Assembly (NCBI GenBank): GCA_949127735.1
Contig: CASBPX010000021.1
Coordinates: forward strand, 1-55,808
Direction: 5' to 3'
DNA: 55,808 nt
Origin: Candidatus Obscuribacterales bacterium
Lineage (GTDB): Bacteria; Cyanobacteriota; Vampirovibrionia; Obscuribacterales; Obscuribacteraceae
Below are positions 17,489-25,586 of this stretch, piece after piece. Every line of letters begins with the position of its first letter. The stretch's first letter is position 1. The position numbers and the translations under genes were made by a program. The notes beneath the pieces were generated by a model. The model had not been told where the DNA came from and searched no databases. It worked only from the letters and a program-made list of their open reading frames with translations.

Positions 17489-17600
17489 TGTAATGAAATC
17501 ACCAATTTTACTGACTTTTACGCGTGAAATCATTACATTTTATGCTACTATGTAATGATAGTGCTCGCAATATACCAATTTTTAGCGTGAAATCATTACA
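17489..17600. promoter_or_regulatory. Four-copy operator array TGTAATGA / TCATTACA upstream of the AbiEi-HipA gene
   Basis: An 8-bp site occurs four times in alternating orientation: TGTAATGA 17489-17496, TCATTACA 17530-17537, TGTAATGA 17551-17558 and TCATTACA 17593-17600. Centre-to-centre distances are 41, 21 and 42 bases, close to 4, 2 and 4 helical turns, so all copies face the same side of the DNA. Copies 2 and 4 lie in an identical 17-bp direct repeat (17522-17538 and 17585-17601). The last copy ends 3 bases before the start codon. This is the pattern of a cooperative autorepressor array, as in AbiE and HipBA loci. Confidence 0.75.
17524..17551 (+). promoter_or_regulatory. Candidate extended -10 promoter of the AbiEi-HipA gene
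   Basis: TGC-TACTAT (17543-17551) fits an extended -10 element, with a weak -35 GTGAAA (17524-17529) 16 bases upstream. One operator copy lies in the spacer and the next starts at the last base of the -10, so occupancy would block transcription. A transcript from about 17558 would have a leader of about 45 bases without a ribosome site before the ATG. Confidence 0.4.
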
Positions 17601-17602
17601 TA

Positions 17603-19519
17603 ATGTTATTTATCGGAACCACTGCTGACGATAAAAATGCTCTGCGAGTGGCTGCTCACAGAGGACAACTTTTTACTGTCGCTCGTGGGATTTACAGCGA
17701 TGAACCTGTTATTGACCCAGCTCAGACAATTCAAAACAACTTCCTTGCTATTGTCGGAAAAATTTTGCCGAGCTGGCATTTATCCTATAGCACTGCCGCC
17801 ACCCTATCATCGATTAATGGCTTTGTTTTTGTCTCTGCCACTAGTACTACGCACTCGCCATTGCTCTTGCCAGGGCTGAAATTTATACGTAATCGAGATC
17901 TCCCCTATCCAGAAATCGATTGGATCGAAGCACCAACACGTGTGGCATCAAGTCTTTTGCAAGAGCCTGGTCCTGTTAAAGTAGCTGTTTCTAGCCCGCT
18001 TCAAACAGTCTTTGAATGCCTCTGCGCATCCAAGTCTTATCCAGAAAAGACTTTGCCGGAATCTAAAATTTTGGAATTAATTCAGAGCCTGGGTCAGGTT
18101 GATCGTGAGAGAGCGCAAGCATTTGCTGCCCGAAATAATTTAAAATCAGAGTATTGGCAATTCACCGACTTAATGGAAAAGCTCAGATTTTCCGGCAATG
18201 TTCAAATTGCAAAGCGCCGTGAGTTCAAACTGTTCTTCTACGGATGGGAGATCGGTCAGCTCACAGGTCTGTCCAGTGAATATAGGTTTGAATACTCTCC
18301 TAGTTGGAAAACCGAACTATCTCCACAACTCCCACTCAATCTTCGTCCTGCATACGAAAGCCGACAAATGCCAGCTTTTTTCGAAAACATGTTGCCTGAA
18401 GGATGGATGGAGAGTCAGCTTCAAGCATCATTTAAAATCGCAGAAGAAGACGCATTCGGTTTGCTTGCCACTGGTCAAAAGTATCTTTCCAATTTAACTC
18501 TTAGGCCATCAAACTTGGAAGCTTTCGAAGTCACTTACGACACTCTTCAATTGAGACTTTCTGACTTGGTGCCAGAGCCTAGCAATGTTCTTACGGTCCA
18601 AGATCACATAATCGAGCAAAACAACTTACAAGATGTTTTGCGGGGTTTAGGTGCAAAAGGGCCTGTGCGCGTTTCGGGCGTGCAGGCAAAACTGCCAGTG
18701 TCACTAACGATGAGCACGTCCTTCCTTCCGATACTCGAACTCGGCGTCCTGGGAAATTCGTGCAGCCACATCATAAAATATCAATCTCCAACATTCCCAA
18801 ATATGGTTGAAAATGAGTGGGCGACGATGGAATTGGCCCGGCGTGCAGGGTTAAATGTGGCCACTGTTCGCATGATTGAATCTTCTAACACTACTGACCT
18901 ATTTAACGAGCGAGCACTTTTGATCGAACGTTATGACGTACCTGATAGACGAGATTTGGACGAGATGCGCCCCAACCTGAAGCTGGCCTTACAAGAAGAT
19001 ATGGCGTCGCTGCTCAATCTGACGCGATCTGAAAAGTATAGGACATCAGCGGAAAATGTGGCTCGTGCATTAGTTGATCTGAAATTGAGTCAAGAAGACC
19101 TTTGGCTTTATTTTAGTCATCTTGTTTTCTCGTGGTTCGTAGGCAATGGCGACTTACATGCAAAGAATATATCTGTGATCAAGTGGCTGATACCAGGAAA
19201 GTTAGGTAGTTATCCTGATATTTTCGGCAGTACCTACTCGCCGATCTATGACTTGCTCAACACCCGCGTTTATCTGCCTGGTGACAAGTTTGCAATCATG
19301 ATTAATGGTAGGAATGACAAAATCAAAAAGAAAGATTTCTTGGCCGTCGCGACCCGGTGGGGTGGAACGAAAATACAAGTCACGCAAATTATGCAGGAGT
19401 TAGCCTTAAGCATCCAGGAAAACATTGTTGAAGTGTTGAAACTGTCCCAACTGTCGCCGGACCTTTCTCAAGCTTACAAAGATATAGTCGCTATCAACAT
19501 TGCATCTATTCTCGATTAG
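17603..19519 (+). CDS. AbiEi-like antitoxin domain fused to HipA-type Ser/Thr kinase toxin
   Basis: A 638-residue single protein with two parts. Residues 1-195 resemble the AbiEi antitoxin family: RGQLFTVARGIYSDEP (20-35) and WHLSYSTAATL (58-68) match the winged-helix edge and the SxxSA segment. Residues about 205-635 form a full HipA: FFYGWEIGQLTG (211-222), FFENMLPEGW (259-268), the autophosphorylation-loop-like VSGVQAK (357-363), ATP-binding Lys392 in HIIKY, Glu405, catalytic GNGDLHAKN (514-522, Asp517) and metal-binding Asp550 in YSPIYDL. All kinase residues seem intact. HipA kinases phosphorylate tRNA synthetases or translation factors and cause dormancy. There is no HipB gene nearby, so the N-terminal domain may supply DNA binding and neutralisation in cis. 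Start ATG 17603 has no ribosome site. It is convergent with xpt. Confidence 0.88.
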   Translation: MLFIGTTADDKNALRVAAHRGQLFTVARGIYSDEPVIDPAQTIQNNFLAIVGKILPSWHLSYSTAATLSSINGFVFVSATSTTHSPLLLPGLKFIRNRDLPYPEIDWIEAPTRVASSLLQEPGPVKVAVSSPLQTVFECLCASKSYPEKTLPESKILELIQSLGQVDRERAQAFAARNNLKSEYWQFTDLMEKLRFSGNVQIAKRREFKLFFYGWEIGQLTGLSSEYRFEYSPSWKTELSPQLPLNLRPAYESRQMPAFFENMLPEGWMESQLQASFKIAEEDAFGLLATGQKYLSNLTLRPSNLEAFEVTYDTLQLRLSDLVPEPSNVLTVQDHIIEQNNLQDVLRGLGAKGPVRVSGVQAKLPVSLTMSTSFLPILELGVLGNSCSHIIKYQSPTFPNMVENEWATMELARRAGLNVATVRMIESSNTTDLFNERALLIERYDVPDRRDLDEMRPNLKLALQEDMASLLNLTRSEKYRTSAENVARALVDLKLSQEDLWLYFSHLVFSWFVGNGDLHAKNISVIKWLIPGKLGSYPDIFGSTYSPIYDLLNTRVYLPGDKFAIMINGRNDKIKKKDFLAVATRWGGTKIQVTQIMQELALSIQENIVEVLKLSQLSPDLSQAYKDIVAINIASILD

Positions 19520-19533
19520 ACTGACAAGTTGTT

Positions 19534-20100
19534 TTAAAAATTGATTTGCTCATTATCAAAGCTTTTAATTGCGGCCAAAGTTTCAATTGGAATAGTTAAA
19601 TGACTGAGCTTTTCCCTTCCGCCTTCAAACGATTTTTCAATCACCGCACCAATGCCAACGAGTTCGGCACCACTCGATGCGATGATGCTAACTAGAGCGG
19701 TAATGGTGCGCGCGCTGGCAAGAAAATCGTCAATGATGATCACTCGATCGTCTGCTTTTAAATATTCAGGAGAAACATTGAGATCAACAATCGAGCCTTT
19801 TGTGTGAGATTCTGCGCGTTCAGTAAATGGATTCGCCGCCATAGTCACCGGCATATGTTTGCGGGCGAAGACCAGAGGCAATTCCATAACCATTGCGCAA
19901 GCCAGAGCCGGCGCGATGCCACTGGTTTCGGCTGTGAGTATGCGCGTGGCTTTGACCGATCTAAATCTATTGGCAAATTCTTGACCAATTTCTTTCATCA
20001 ATGCAGGGTCTATCTGATGATTCATAAACGAATCAACTTTGAGTATGCCTTTACCCAAATATTTTCCTTCGTTGAGAATTTTGTCTTTGAGAATTTGCAT
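19534..20100 (-). CDS. xpt: Xanthine phosphoribosyltransferase
   Basis: A 188-residue purine-salvage enzyme making XMP from xanthine and PRPP. It tracks the Bacillus Xpt pattern closely: LKVDSFMNHQIDP (20-32), EIGQEFANRF, TSGIAPALA, VFARKHMPVT, the PRPP motif VIIIDDFLASA (around 126-136) and GIGAVIEKSFEGGREKL. The length is normal. The start is ATG at 20100, with AGG about 9 bases upstream. It lies 51 bases downstream of the rhomboid gene on the same strand, so it may be co-transcribed. I see no purine riboswitch core in that short gap. It converges with the HipA fusion, 14 bases apart. Confidence 0.96.
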   Translation of the reverse strand: MQILKDKILNEGKYLGKGILKVDSFMNHQIDPALMKEIGQEFANRFRSVKATRILTAETSGIAPALACAMVMELPLVFARKHMPVTMAANPFTERAESHTKGSIVDLNVSPEYLKADDRVIIIDDFLASARTITALVSIIASSGAELVGIGAVIEKSFEGGREKLSHLTIPIETLAAIKSFDNEQINF

Positions 20101-20151
20101 CTAAAATTACCTGTAACTCTTCCTGTGCACTACCTGCGAATATGCGGCTAA

Positions 20152-21492
20152 TTATTTGTTGCTGCTCGTTATGTCAACTGGAGGCTTAGGCTCCCATGCT
20201 TCTGGCTTATAGTCAAGTTCACTGTAACGTTTGAGCTCAGCCTGGCCCTCGGTTGCTCTGTTGAGGGCAAAAAGTATTAGAGCATAATGATAGTGGTAGC
20301 CACCATCGCTATCCTTGCGCTTGATTGCTGCTTTCAAATCGTCGGCAGCTTGTTGATGTTGGCCAAGAAAATAGTAGACCATTCCTCTGGTATCATAGGC
20401 AGTGTCAAGCGGCTTCAGCATTATTGAACGGTCGGCGTCTGCCAGTGCACTTTTGTATGAGCCCTGAGCCATTTTGTACCAGGCGCGATTGTTAAATAGC
20501 AGCGCATCTTTGGGCGTTTTGACGATGGCTTCATCCATATCGGCCACCGCTTTGTCTTCTTGTTTGAGCAAATGATGTATTTGCGCCCGCGTTATGTAAG
20601 GCACCGGATCTTTTGCACCAGCAGCAATGACACGGTTGATATCTTCTAAGGCTTTGTCATACTGCTCGATTTCTATCAAGGCTCGGGCTCTATCTTTCAG
20701 TATCGAAGCATCGTTTGGTCTGTAGCTGAGTGCGCTATCAAGCAACTCAATGCCATGAAGAAATTTCTTTTGTTTCAAAAACACATTTGCAGCTCGATGA
20801 TCGAGGTAACTTTTGACGTCGTTATTGTTCTCCAACCTTTGTGTGTCACAAGCAATTAAGACCGGCACCACCATTGTTAGAGCCAGGGCTTTGGCCGGGT
20901 CAGAATTGAACAAATTGGCGCGACTGGATTTTTTACCGGTTAAAAATATTCCCGCCACAATGCCTGCAGCAAAACCACTCAGGTGCGCGGCATTATCGAT
21001 GAAGGTGCTGGTCAATCCAAGCACGGCGCTGTAAAGCAAAAAGACACTGAGCAAGACCAGTTGCGGTCGCGTCAGACGTACTGCAATATTGGCGCGCTTG
21101 AGCCACGAGCTGACCATGAAAGCACCGATGATGCCAAGATTGGCACCTGAGCAGCCCACGGAAGTATTGGTTGGATTAGCGAGAATGCTTGCGAGCCCGC
21201 CAATTATGCCGCTCAGAATAAAAATAAATAGAAATCGCCATCGGCCAAGCGCCGTTTCGGCCATGGGCCCGAAGCCCATAAGTGCGTATAAGTTGAGGGC
21301 CAGATGCAAAATTCCTGCGTGAACAAAAATTGCTGTAAACAGTCGCCAGTAGGCTGCCTTGTCGATGGTCTCCGGACCAAAGCTGGCACCCCAGTTAATT
21401 AGCTGATCGCCGTCGGGCTTTAGCCAATCGCAGCCGCAGGCAGTTTGCGTTACATACACCGCGGCGCAGATAGCGGCCAGAGTGTAAGTCAC
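20152..21492 (-). CDS. Rhomboid intramembrane serine protease with TPR tail
   Basis: A 446-residue inner-membrane protease. The rhomboid core (1-190) has YWRLFTAIFVHAGILHLALN (48-67), the catalytic serine in GCSGANLG (Ser115) and the catalytic histidine in NAAHLSG (His170), so the dyad is intact. Six hydrophobic helices fit the minimal rhomboid fold. Residues about 210-430 form six or so TPRs, probably recruiting substrates or partners. The only usable start is GTG at 21492, with AAAAGG just 2 bases before; the open frame extends about 25 codons upstream without ATG, GTG or TTG, so a rare start further up cannot be excluded. It probably shares a transcript with xpt. Confidence 0.94.
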   Translation of the reverse strand: MTYTLAAICAAVYVTQTACGCDWLKPDGDQLINWGASFGPETIDKAAYWRLFTAIFVHAGILHLALNLYALMGFGPMAETALGRWRFLFIFILSGIIGGLASILANPTNTSVGCSGANLGIIGAFMVSSWLKRANIAVRLTRPQLVLLSVFLLYSAVLGLTSTFIDNAAHLSGFAAGIVAGIFLTGKKSSRANLFNSDPAKALALTMVVPVLIACDTQRLENNNDVKSYLDHRAANVFLKQKKFLHGIELLDSALSYRPNDASILKDRARALIEIEQYDKALEDINRVIAAGAKDPVPYITRAQIHHLLKQEDKAVADMDEAIVKTPKDALLFNNRAWYKMAQGSYKSALADADRSIMLKPLDTAYDTRGMVYYFLGQHQQAADDLKAAIKRKDSDGGYHYHYALILFALNRATEGQAELKRYSELDYKPEAWEPKPPVDITSSNK

Positions 21493-21670
21493 TGCCTTTT
21501 GCTTAGGTGCTGTGAACGGGTCGATTGCGTACCATCCTATAGTGTTGCCACTTCGATTTTAGCCATATTGCCGCAGCTCGATAAGTGTGATTTCCCCACT
21601 CAGTATGTATTGATTGAAAGGTAGCAGGCGCAACAGTGGGATAATATTTGACCACTGATGGAGTGCTTTC

Positions 21671-22123
21671 ATGAAGGTGATGATCTCGCTTGACAGTTCC
21701 CCTAGCTCGCAAAGGGCCGTGGAATTTCTTTTGAACCGCCCATGGCTTGCCGACGACGAATTTTTAATTGTCAGTGTGGCCGACGCGGATCGCGGCGACA
21801 TGAGCTTAGGCAGCGCCATGACCAAGCCCAATCAAACTTTCAATGCTGAGTCCAATAGAATTATTCAAGAGGCGCAGGGGGAAATGCGCAAATTACTTCC
21901 GGAACACAAAATTAGTACAAAGACATTGTCTGGGCCAATCAAGCAAGCAATTGTCGACTATGCTAAACATTGGAATGCTGACCTGATTATTTTAGGCTCG
22001 CAAGGTAGACAAGGGCTGAACAGATTGATGCTCGGAAGCGTGGCTGAAGAAGTGTTGCGAGATGCACCATGTTCGGTGCAGATTGTCAGGCGAAAATACA
22101 GCCGTCAGGAAGATAAAGTGTAA
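21671..22123 (+). CDS. Universal stress protein (UspA family), first of a tandem pair
   Basis: A 150-residue single Usp domain. It starts KVMISLDSSPSSQRAVEFLL, like the ATP-binding class. The C-terminal ATP motif is complete: G-x2-G-x9-G-S in GSQGRQGLNRLMLGS (about residues 114-128), followed by VAEEVLRDAPCSVQIVR. It should bind ATP. The start is ATG at 21671, with GGAG 7 bases upstream. A second Usp gene follows after 34 bases, 40-50 percent similar by eye, so the pair arose by duplication and is probably one operon. Usp proteins modulate survival under stress; no partner is visible here. Confidence 0.95.
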   Translation: MKVMISLDSSPSSQRAVEFLLNRPWLADDEFLIVSVADADRGDMSLGSAMTKPNQTFNAESNRIIQEAQGEMRKLLPEHKISTKTLSGPIKQAIVDYAKHWNADLIILGSQGRQGLNRLMLGSVAEEVLRDAPCSVQIVRRKYSRQEDKV

Positions 22124-22157
22124 ACTTAGCTTTAGCCATTTGGTAAGAAGGTGAAAT

Positions 22158-22607
22158 ATGCGTGTAATGATTCCCATTGACGGCTCTGAATGCTCGAAGG
22201 CAGCAGTAGAGTATGTAGTTGAGCGCCCTTGGAAAGCTGACGATACTTTTATGATTGTGCATGTTGTTGAGCCTATTCCAGTAGACATCGGCATTGCTTA
22301 TGTTCCAGGTGCTTATACTCCTGACGACCCTGCAGCTTTTGAACAATCGGAAGCTCTGCTAAAAGTAGTCGAAAGCGAGCTTCGCGCAACTCTCGTTGGC
22401 CATACCATCGAGCACAAAGTTACTGGTGGACCAGCTAAAGCTGAACTTGTTGATTTAACTAAAGAATGGAAAGCAGACATGATCGTCATGGGTTCGCATG
22501 ACCGTCATGGCTTTAATCGCCTTTTGCTCGGATCGATGGCTGAAGATCTTATGAAAGCAGCTCACTGCTCGATTACTGTTGTGAAAAATTTCAATTGCAC
22601 CAAATAG
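22158..22607 (+). CDS. Universal stress protein (UspA family), second of a tandem pair, altered ATP motif
   Basis: A 149-residue Usp domain beginning RVMIPIDGSECSKAAVEYVV. The ATP-binding motif is changed: GSHDRHGFNRLLLGS (about 112-126) has Asp where the second glycine of G-x2-G-x9-GS stands, unlike its upstream neighbour. It may bind ATP poorly or not at all, giving a pair with one binding and one altered member. The start is ATG at 22158, with AAGGTG 5 bases upstream. It is convergent with the membrane protein gene at 22624. Confidence 0.95.
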   Translation: MRVMIPIDGSECSKAAVEYVVERPWKADDTFMIVHVVEPIPVDIGIAYVPGAYTPDDPAAFEQSEALLKVVESELRATLVGHTIEHKVTGGPAKAELVDLTKEWKADMIVMGSHDRHGFNRLLLGSMAEDLMKAAHCSITVVKNFNCTK

Positions 22608-22623
22608 GGTGGCAGATAGTTAT

Positions 22624-23109
22624 TTAGTTTGCGCTTTGACGCTTTTGATTTTCTAATCGCGAAACTAAATATGCTCCAACAGCCAGGCCGATTATTCCGG
22701 TTGCAATTGCCGGCGCCCAGGTCATCTTCACCGTGTCACTTTCAGAAATTAACAACCATCTTTTGCCAAATTCGAAAAAGCTGACGGCTGCTCCAAGTGC
22801 TAGTGACCATGCGGCGAAGGTTCTTGATTTGCCTCCACAGTAACTGACGCATCTTACCCAGATGTAGTTAATCAGGGGGGCGGCCGTGAATAGCAAAAAT
22901 GGATAAATAATTTCTGCAATCTGGTACTGAGTGGCTGATTGCCCGAGCGCTTGCAGGGCAAGGTTGGCAAACCAAAGAGCTGGCCACAATAAAATTGTGG
23001 CGCCAGCAAGATCTAAAAGCGCTAGAATCCAGCCACTCAGGAAGCCTAAGATTATGCAGAGTAGGGCGAAGACTGCTGTGTTGATGTGAGATTTTGGCGC
23101 TGCCTGCAT
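22624..23109 (-). CDS. Four-helix integral membrane protein, unknown function
   Basis: A 161-residue protein with four hydrophobic helices: about 10-35, 38-62, 66-88 and 95-115, and a last one near 132-152 that could make five. Short charged loops and an N-terminal MQAAPKSHIN suggest a cytoplasmic N-terminus. No family was recognised. The start is ATG at 23109. It follows acetate kinase on the same strand across a 110-base gap that holds a hairpin repeat, so it probably has its own promoter. Confidence 0.75.
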   Translation of the reverse strand: MQAAPKSHINTAVFALLCIILGFLSGWILALLDLAGATILLWPALWFANLALQALGQSATQYQIAEIIYPFLLFTAAPLINYIWVRCVSYCGGKSRTFAAWSLALGAAVSFFEFGKRWLLISESDTVKMTWAPAIATGIIGLAVGAYLVSRLENQKRQSAN

Positions 23110-23146
23110 TTTGGTTAGATGTGGTACTTGGGTGGGGTAGAAAACG

Positions 23147-23197
23147 GAAAATTCCTGCTTTCAGAAAAACCTCAAGTTTTTCTTTAAAGCACTTTGG
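23147..23197 (-). repeat. 51-bp dispersed repeat with hairpin, copy 1 (likely ackA terminator)
   Basis: AGAAAAAC (23163-23170) and GTTTTTCT (23176-23183) form an 8-bp stem with a 5-base loop, 37 bases past the ackA stop. The hairpin sits in a 51-base segment that recurs at 51934-51984 with 43 of 51 bases identical by hand alignment, including the flanks outside the stem (TTCCT on one side, TTTAAAGCACTTT on the other). The conserved flanks mean it is more than a generic terminator; it looks like a dispersed intergenic repeat serving as a transcription end. Confidence 0.7.
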
Positions 23198-23219
23198 TTG
23201 GAAAAATCCCAAGCCGCCA

Positions 23220-24344
23220 TCAAGACCGCAAACCTCCCGTTTGGCATCTCAAACACTCTCTGGCAATCATTAATTCTTCGTCGGCTCTTACAACAAATAC
23301 TGGATACTTCGATTGCTTCTGCGATACCACGCGGTTATCCTCGCCAACTGAATTATTTGCCAAAACTACATTGAACAAATTTCCGTCTGGAAAAATCGCC
23401 GCCCGCGTTTCACCATCGTTAAATCCGATACCACCGGTAAAAGCAATGGCATCTAATCGCTTAAAGTTGGTCACCATTCCAGCTATTTCCTTTGCAATAG
23501 ACAAGCAATACATTTGATGGGCCAGCTTGGCTTTAGTATTGTTTTCCTTACAGGCGGCAAGAATCTCTTTCATATCTGAAGATAGCTCAGATACACCAAG
23601 CAGCCCAGATTCTTTGTTCAGTGCCTGTTCCATTTCTTCAAGCGAAAGTTTTTGTTTTTGTCCTAGATAGCGAATGATGGCAGGGTCGATTGCACCAGAT
23701 CTGGTGCTCATCATCACTCCATCCAGCGGCGTAAAGCCCATGGATATATCAATGCTTTTACCATTTTCAATTGCACAAACAGAAGATCCGCCGCCCAGAT
23801 GACAGCTGATGAAATTGAGCTGCCCCACATCTTTGCCTGAAAGTTCTGCCACTGTCTGCGCACAATACTGGTGCGAAATGCCGTGAAAACCATATTTTCT
23901 GATGGCGTATTGATTCCATTTTGCCGGTAACGCATAACGATAGTGAGCTTCGTCCAGAGTGTGGTGAAAAGCGGTGTCAAATACTAAAAGTTGTTTTGCA
24001 TCCTTAAAAAGTTTGATGCTGGCGCGCACTCCGGCCAATGCTGGTGGGTTATGCAGTGGTGCCAGCTCATTGAGCTCCTCTAAATCGGCCAAAACCTTTT
24101 GATCTGCCACCACTGTATTTCGAAATTTGGTGCCACCATGAACAATGCGGTGGCCAACTGCCGTAATTTGATCTGTGCCCACGGGGCTTTCATCAATTAA
24201 TTTCGCAATTATAGATTCGCGCTGGTCGTTGCTTTTAATTGATGCCTGATTTCGATAAATCGATTCGAGCGCTTTGCCCGCGCTTTTGAACAGCGCGATT
24301 TTTTCTGTTTGCGAACCAGAATTGAGAATCAGGAAAAAACTCAT
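23220..24344 (-). CDS. ackA: Acetate kinase
   Basis: A 374-residue enzyme interconverting acetyl phosphate plus ADP and acetate plus ATP. Family signatures are present: the N-terminal phosphate loop ILNSGSQTEKIALF, VGHRIVHGG (about 61-69), FGFHGISHQY, the adenosine-site HLGGGSSVCAIENGKSIDISMGF, the MMSTRSGAIDP loop and AFTGGIGFND. The C-terminus ADEELMIARECLR is standard. It is slightly shorter than typical (about 400). The NSGSQTEK start differs from the common N-x-GSSSLK, a mild divergence. The start is ATG at 24344. No phosphotransacetylase or phosphoketolase lies nearby, so acetyl phosphate must come from a distant gene. The hairpin repeat follows the stop. Confidence 0.95.
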   Translation of the reverse strand: MSFFLILNSGSQTEKIALFKSAGKALESIYRNQASIKSNDQRESIIAKLIDESPVGTDQITAVGHRIVHGGTKFRNTVVADQKVLADLEELNELAPLHNPPALAGVRASIKLFKDAKQLLVFDTAFHHTLDEAHYRYALPAKWNQYAIRKYGFHGISHQYCAQTVAELSGKDVGQLNFISCHLGGGSSVCAIENGKSIDISMGFTPLDGVMMSTRSGAIDPAIIRYLGQKQKLSLEEMEQALNKESGLLGVSELSSDMKEILAACKENNTKAKLAHQMYCLSIAKEIAGMVTNFKRLDAIAFTGGIGFNDGETRAAIFPDGNLFNVVLANNSVGEDNRVVSQKQSKYPVFVVRADEELMIARECLRCQTGGLRS

Positions 24345-24439
24345 TTAAATTCCGTCTGTTTAATTGAACTAATTGCCTTCGCCATACGTATTAGATAGAG
24401 GTGGCCGCTCGGGGGAGATGGTCACCACCCTTTAAAAAG

Positions 24440-25432
24440 TTAGGGTATCGAGTCGCTGCTGAATTCCTGTACGCATATGATTTTGTTCGGCATCACCACG
24501 GCTACACCCACTCCCACCACCTGGTGGTCAGGCCTAAGTATATTGCCGCGGTGGTTGTGCGGATTGTTGGCAGGTTCAGACATCATTTCAGCTTCAGCAC
24601 CTTTGACCATATCACTCCAACTGAGAGGTCCTACGTGATAAGCGATATTTTCGAAAACATAGCAGTCGATGCCTGCCAACCGAGCACGGTCAGATGGTGA
24701 GCGGCCGTTGGGGTCAGTGTGGTCGAAGTAACCGCGGGTGGCCATGTCTTGGGCGAACTCGCGGGCTACTTTGCTTAGGCGTGAGCTATGACGTAATTGC
24801 GATTGTCCGTTTTTCTGCCTGTCGGCGTTGACCAAATTGACCATGCCTGCCTCTAAGCTGCTCAAGCCATCGCCGCTCAGTGCGTCTTTTTTCGCAGTGC
24901 CCCTGGCATTGTAGTGGCTCGAGTACATGCCGTTGCCGTCGTATCTAGAATTGGCGGTCACGTCTACGGTGCTGTTTACTTTTGCCGCAGAGGCTTGCTC
25001 ATTCTGCTGATTATTTGTGTATGAGGTTTGCGGCTGCAGCAAAATAACTTTGCCCCCCACCTGCCGCGCAACTACCGCTTTAAGAGTGCCAGATTTCATG
25101 GCTCCGAGAATGCGATCGGCATCAGGAGCACTCGAAATCACTTTGCTGTTGATTGATAAAAGTACGTCTCCGGGTTGCAGTCTCAAAGCGAGGCCAACGC
25201 CGTCGCCGGTCAGGCCGGTGACGTAAGTGCCTTTGGGCCGGGCCCCGTTCACTGTGGCGCAGGCGGGCACACCCCAAATTTTCAAAGTATCTGAAGTCTG
25301 TTGTGTCTGAGAGAGGCTGTATACCCAACTCTTAGCGGCAGGAGCAGCGCTTGCGGGCGCTGAAACAATAATTGCTGAGTTCAAGCAAAGTGAGGCTGTG
25401 AGGCAGAAGCCGATTTTTAAAATAGAATGCAT
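24440..25432 (-). CDS. Secreted PDZ-CAP domain protein
   Basis: A 330-residue exported protein: signal peptide (1-29, ending ASA), a PDZ-like domain (about 55-130, with GVGLALRLQPGDVLLSINSK), a Gln/Asn/Ser linker (about 135-185) and a CAP/SCP domain (about 200-328). CAP motifs are present: NADRQKNGQSQLRHSSRLSKVAREFAQDM, YFDHTDPNGRSPSDR, ENIAY and HRGNILRPDHQVVGVGV. Bacterial CAP proteins are secreted, often with unknown activity; the PDZ could anchor or recruit a peptide C-terminus. The start is ATG at 25432. It lies 95 bases from ackA on the same strand, probably a separate unit. Confidence 0.93.
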   Translation of the reverse strand: MHSILKIGFCLTASLCLNSAIIVSAPASAAPAAKSWVYSLSQTQQTSDTLKIWGVPACATVNGARPKGTYVTGLTGDGVGLALRLQPGDVLLSINSKVISSAPDADRILGAMKSGTLKAVVARQVGGKVILLQPQTSYTNNQQNEQASAAKVNSTVDVTANSRYDGNGMYSSHYNARGTAKKDALSGDGLSSLEAGMVNLVNADRQKNGQSQLRHSSRLSKVAREFAQDMATRGYFDHTDPNGRSPSDRARLAGIDCYVFENIAYHVGPLSWSDMVKGAEAEMMSEPANNPHNHRGNILRPDHQVVGVGVAVVMPNKIICVQEFSSDSIP

Positions 25433-25586
25433 ATTTGATTATTGTCCTCTATTTGCTTATGCCCGGCCCGGCAATTATGCAGTTGAAAAGAAGCGATCTG
25501 TTGCATCAACCTTGAGATTTCGCCGCTTGACAGCATCTCCGATTTACAATTAGTCAGCTATTTCAGACAGGGTAGGCAGACAAATT

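Noticed and set aside
20101-20151. Purine riboswitch before xpt
   Set aside because: The gap is only 51 bases and shows none of the three-stem aptamer core; the gene is probably read from upstream.
24345-24439. GGTGG/CCACC pairing after the CAP gene as a terminator
   Set aside because: The loop of about 20 bases and absence of a T-run make it too weak to call.
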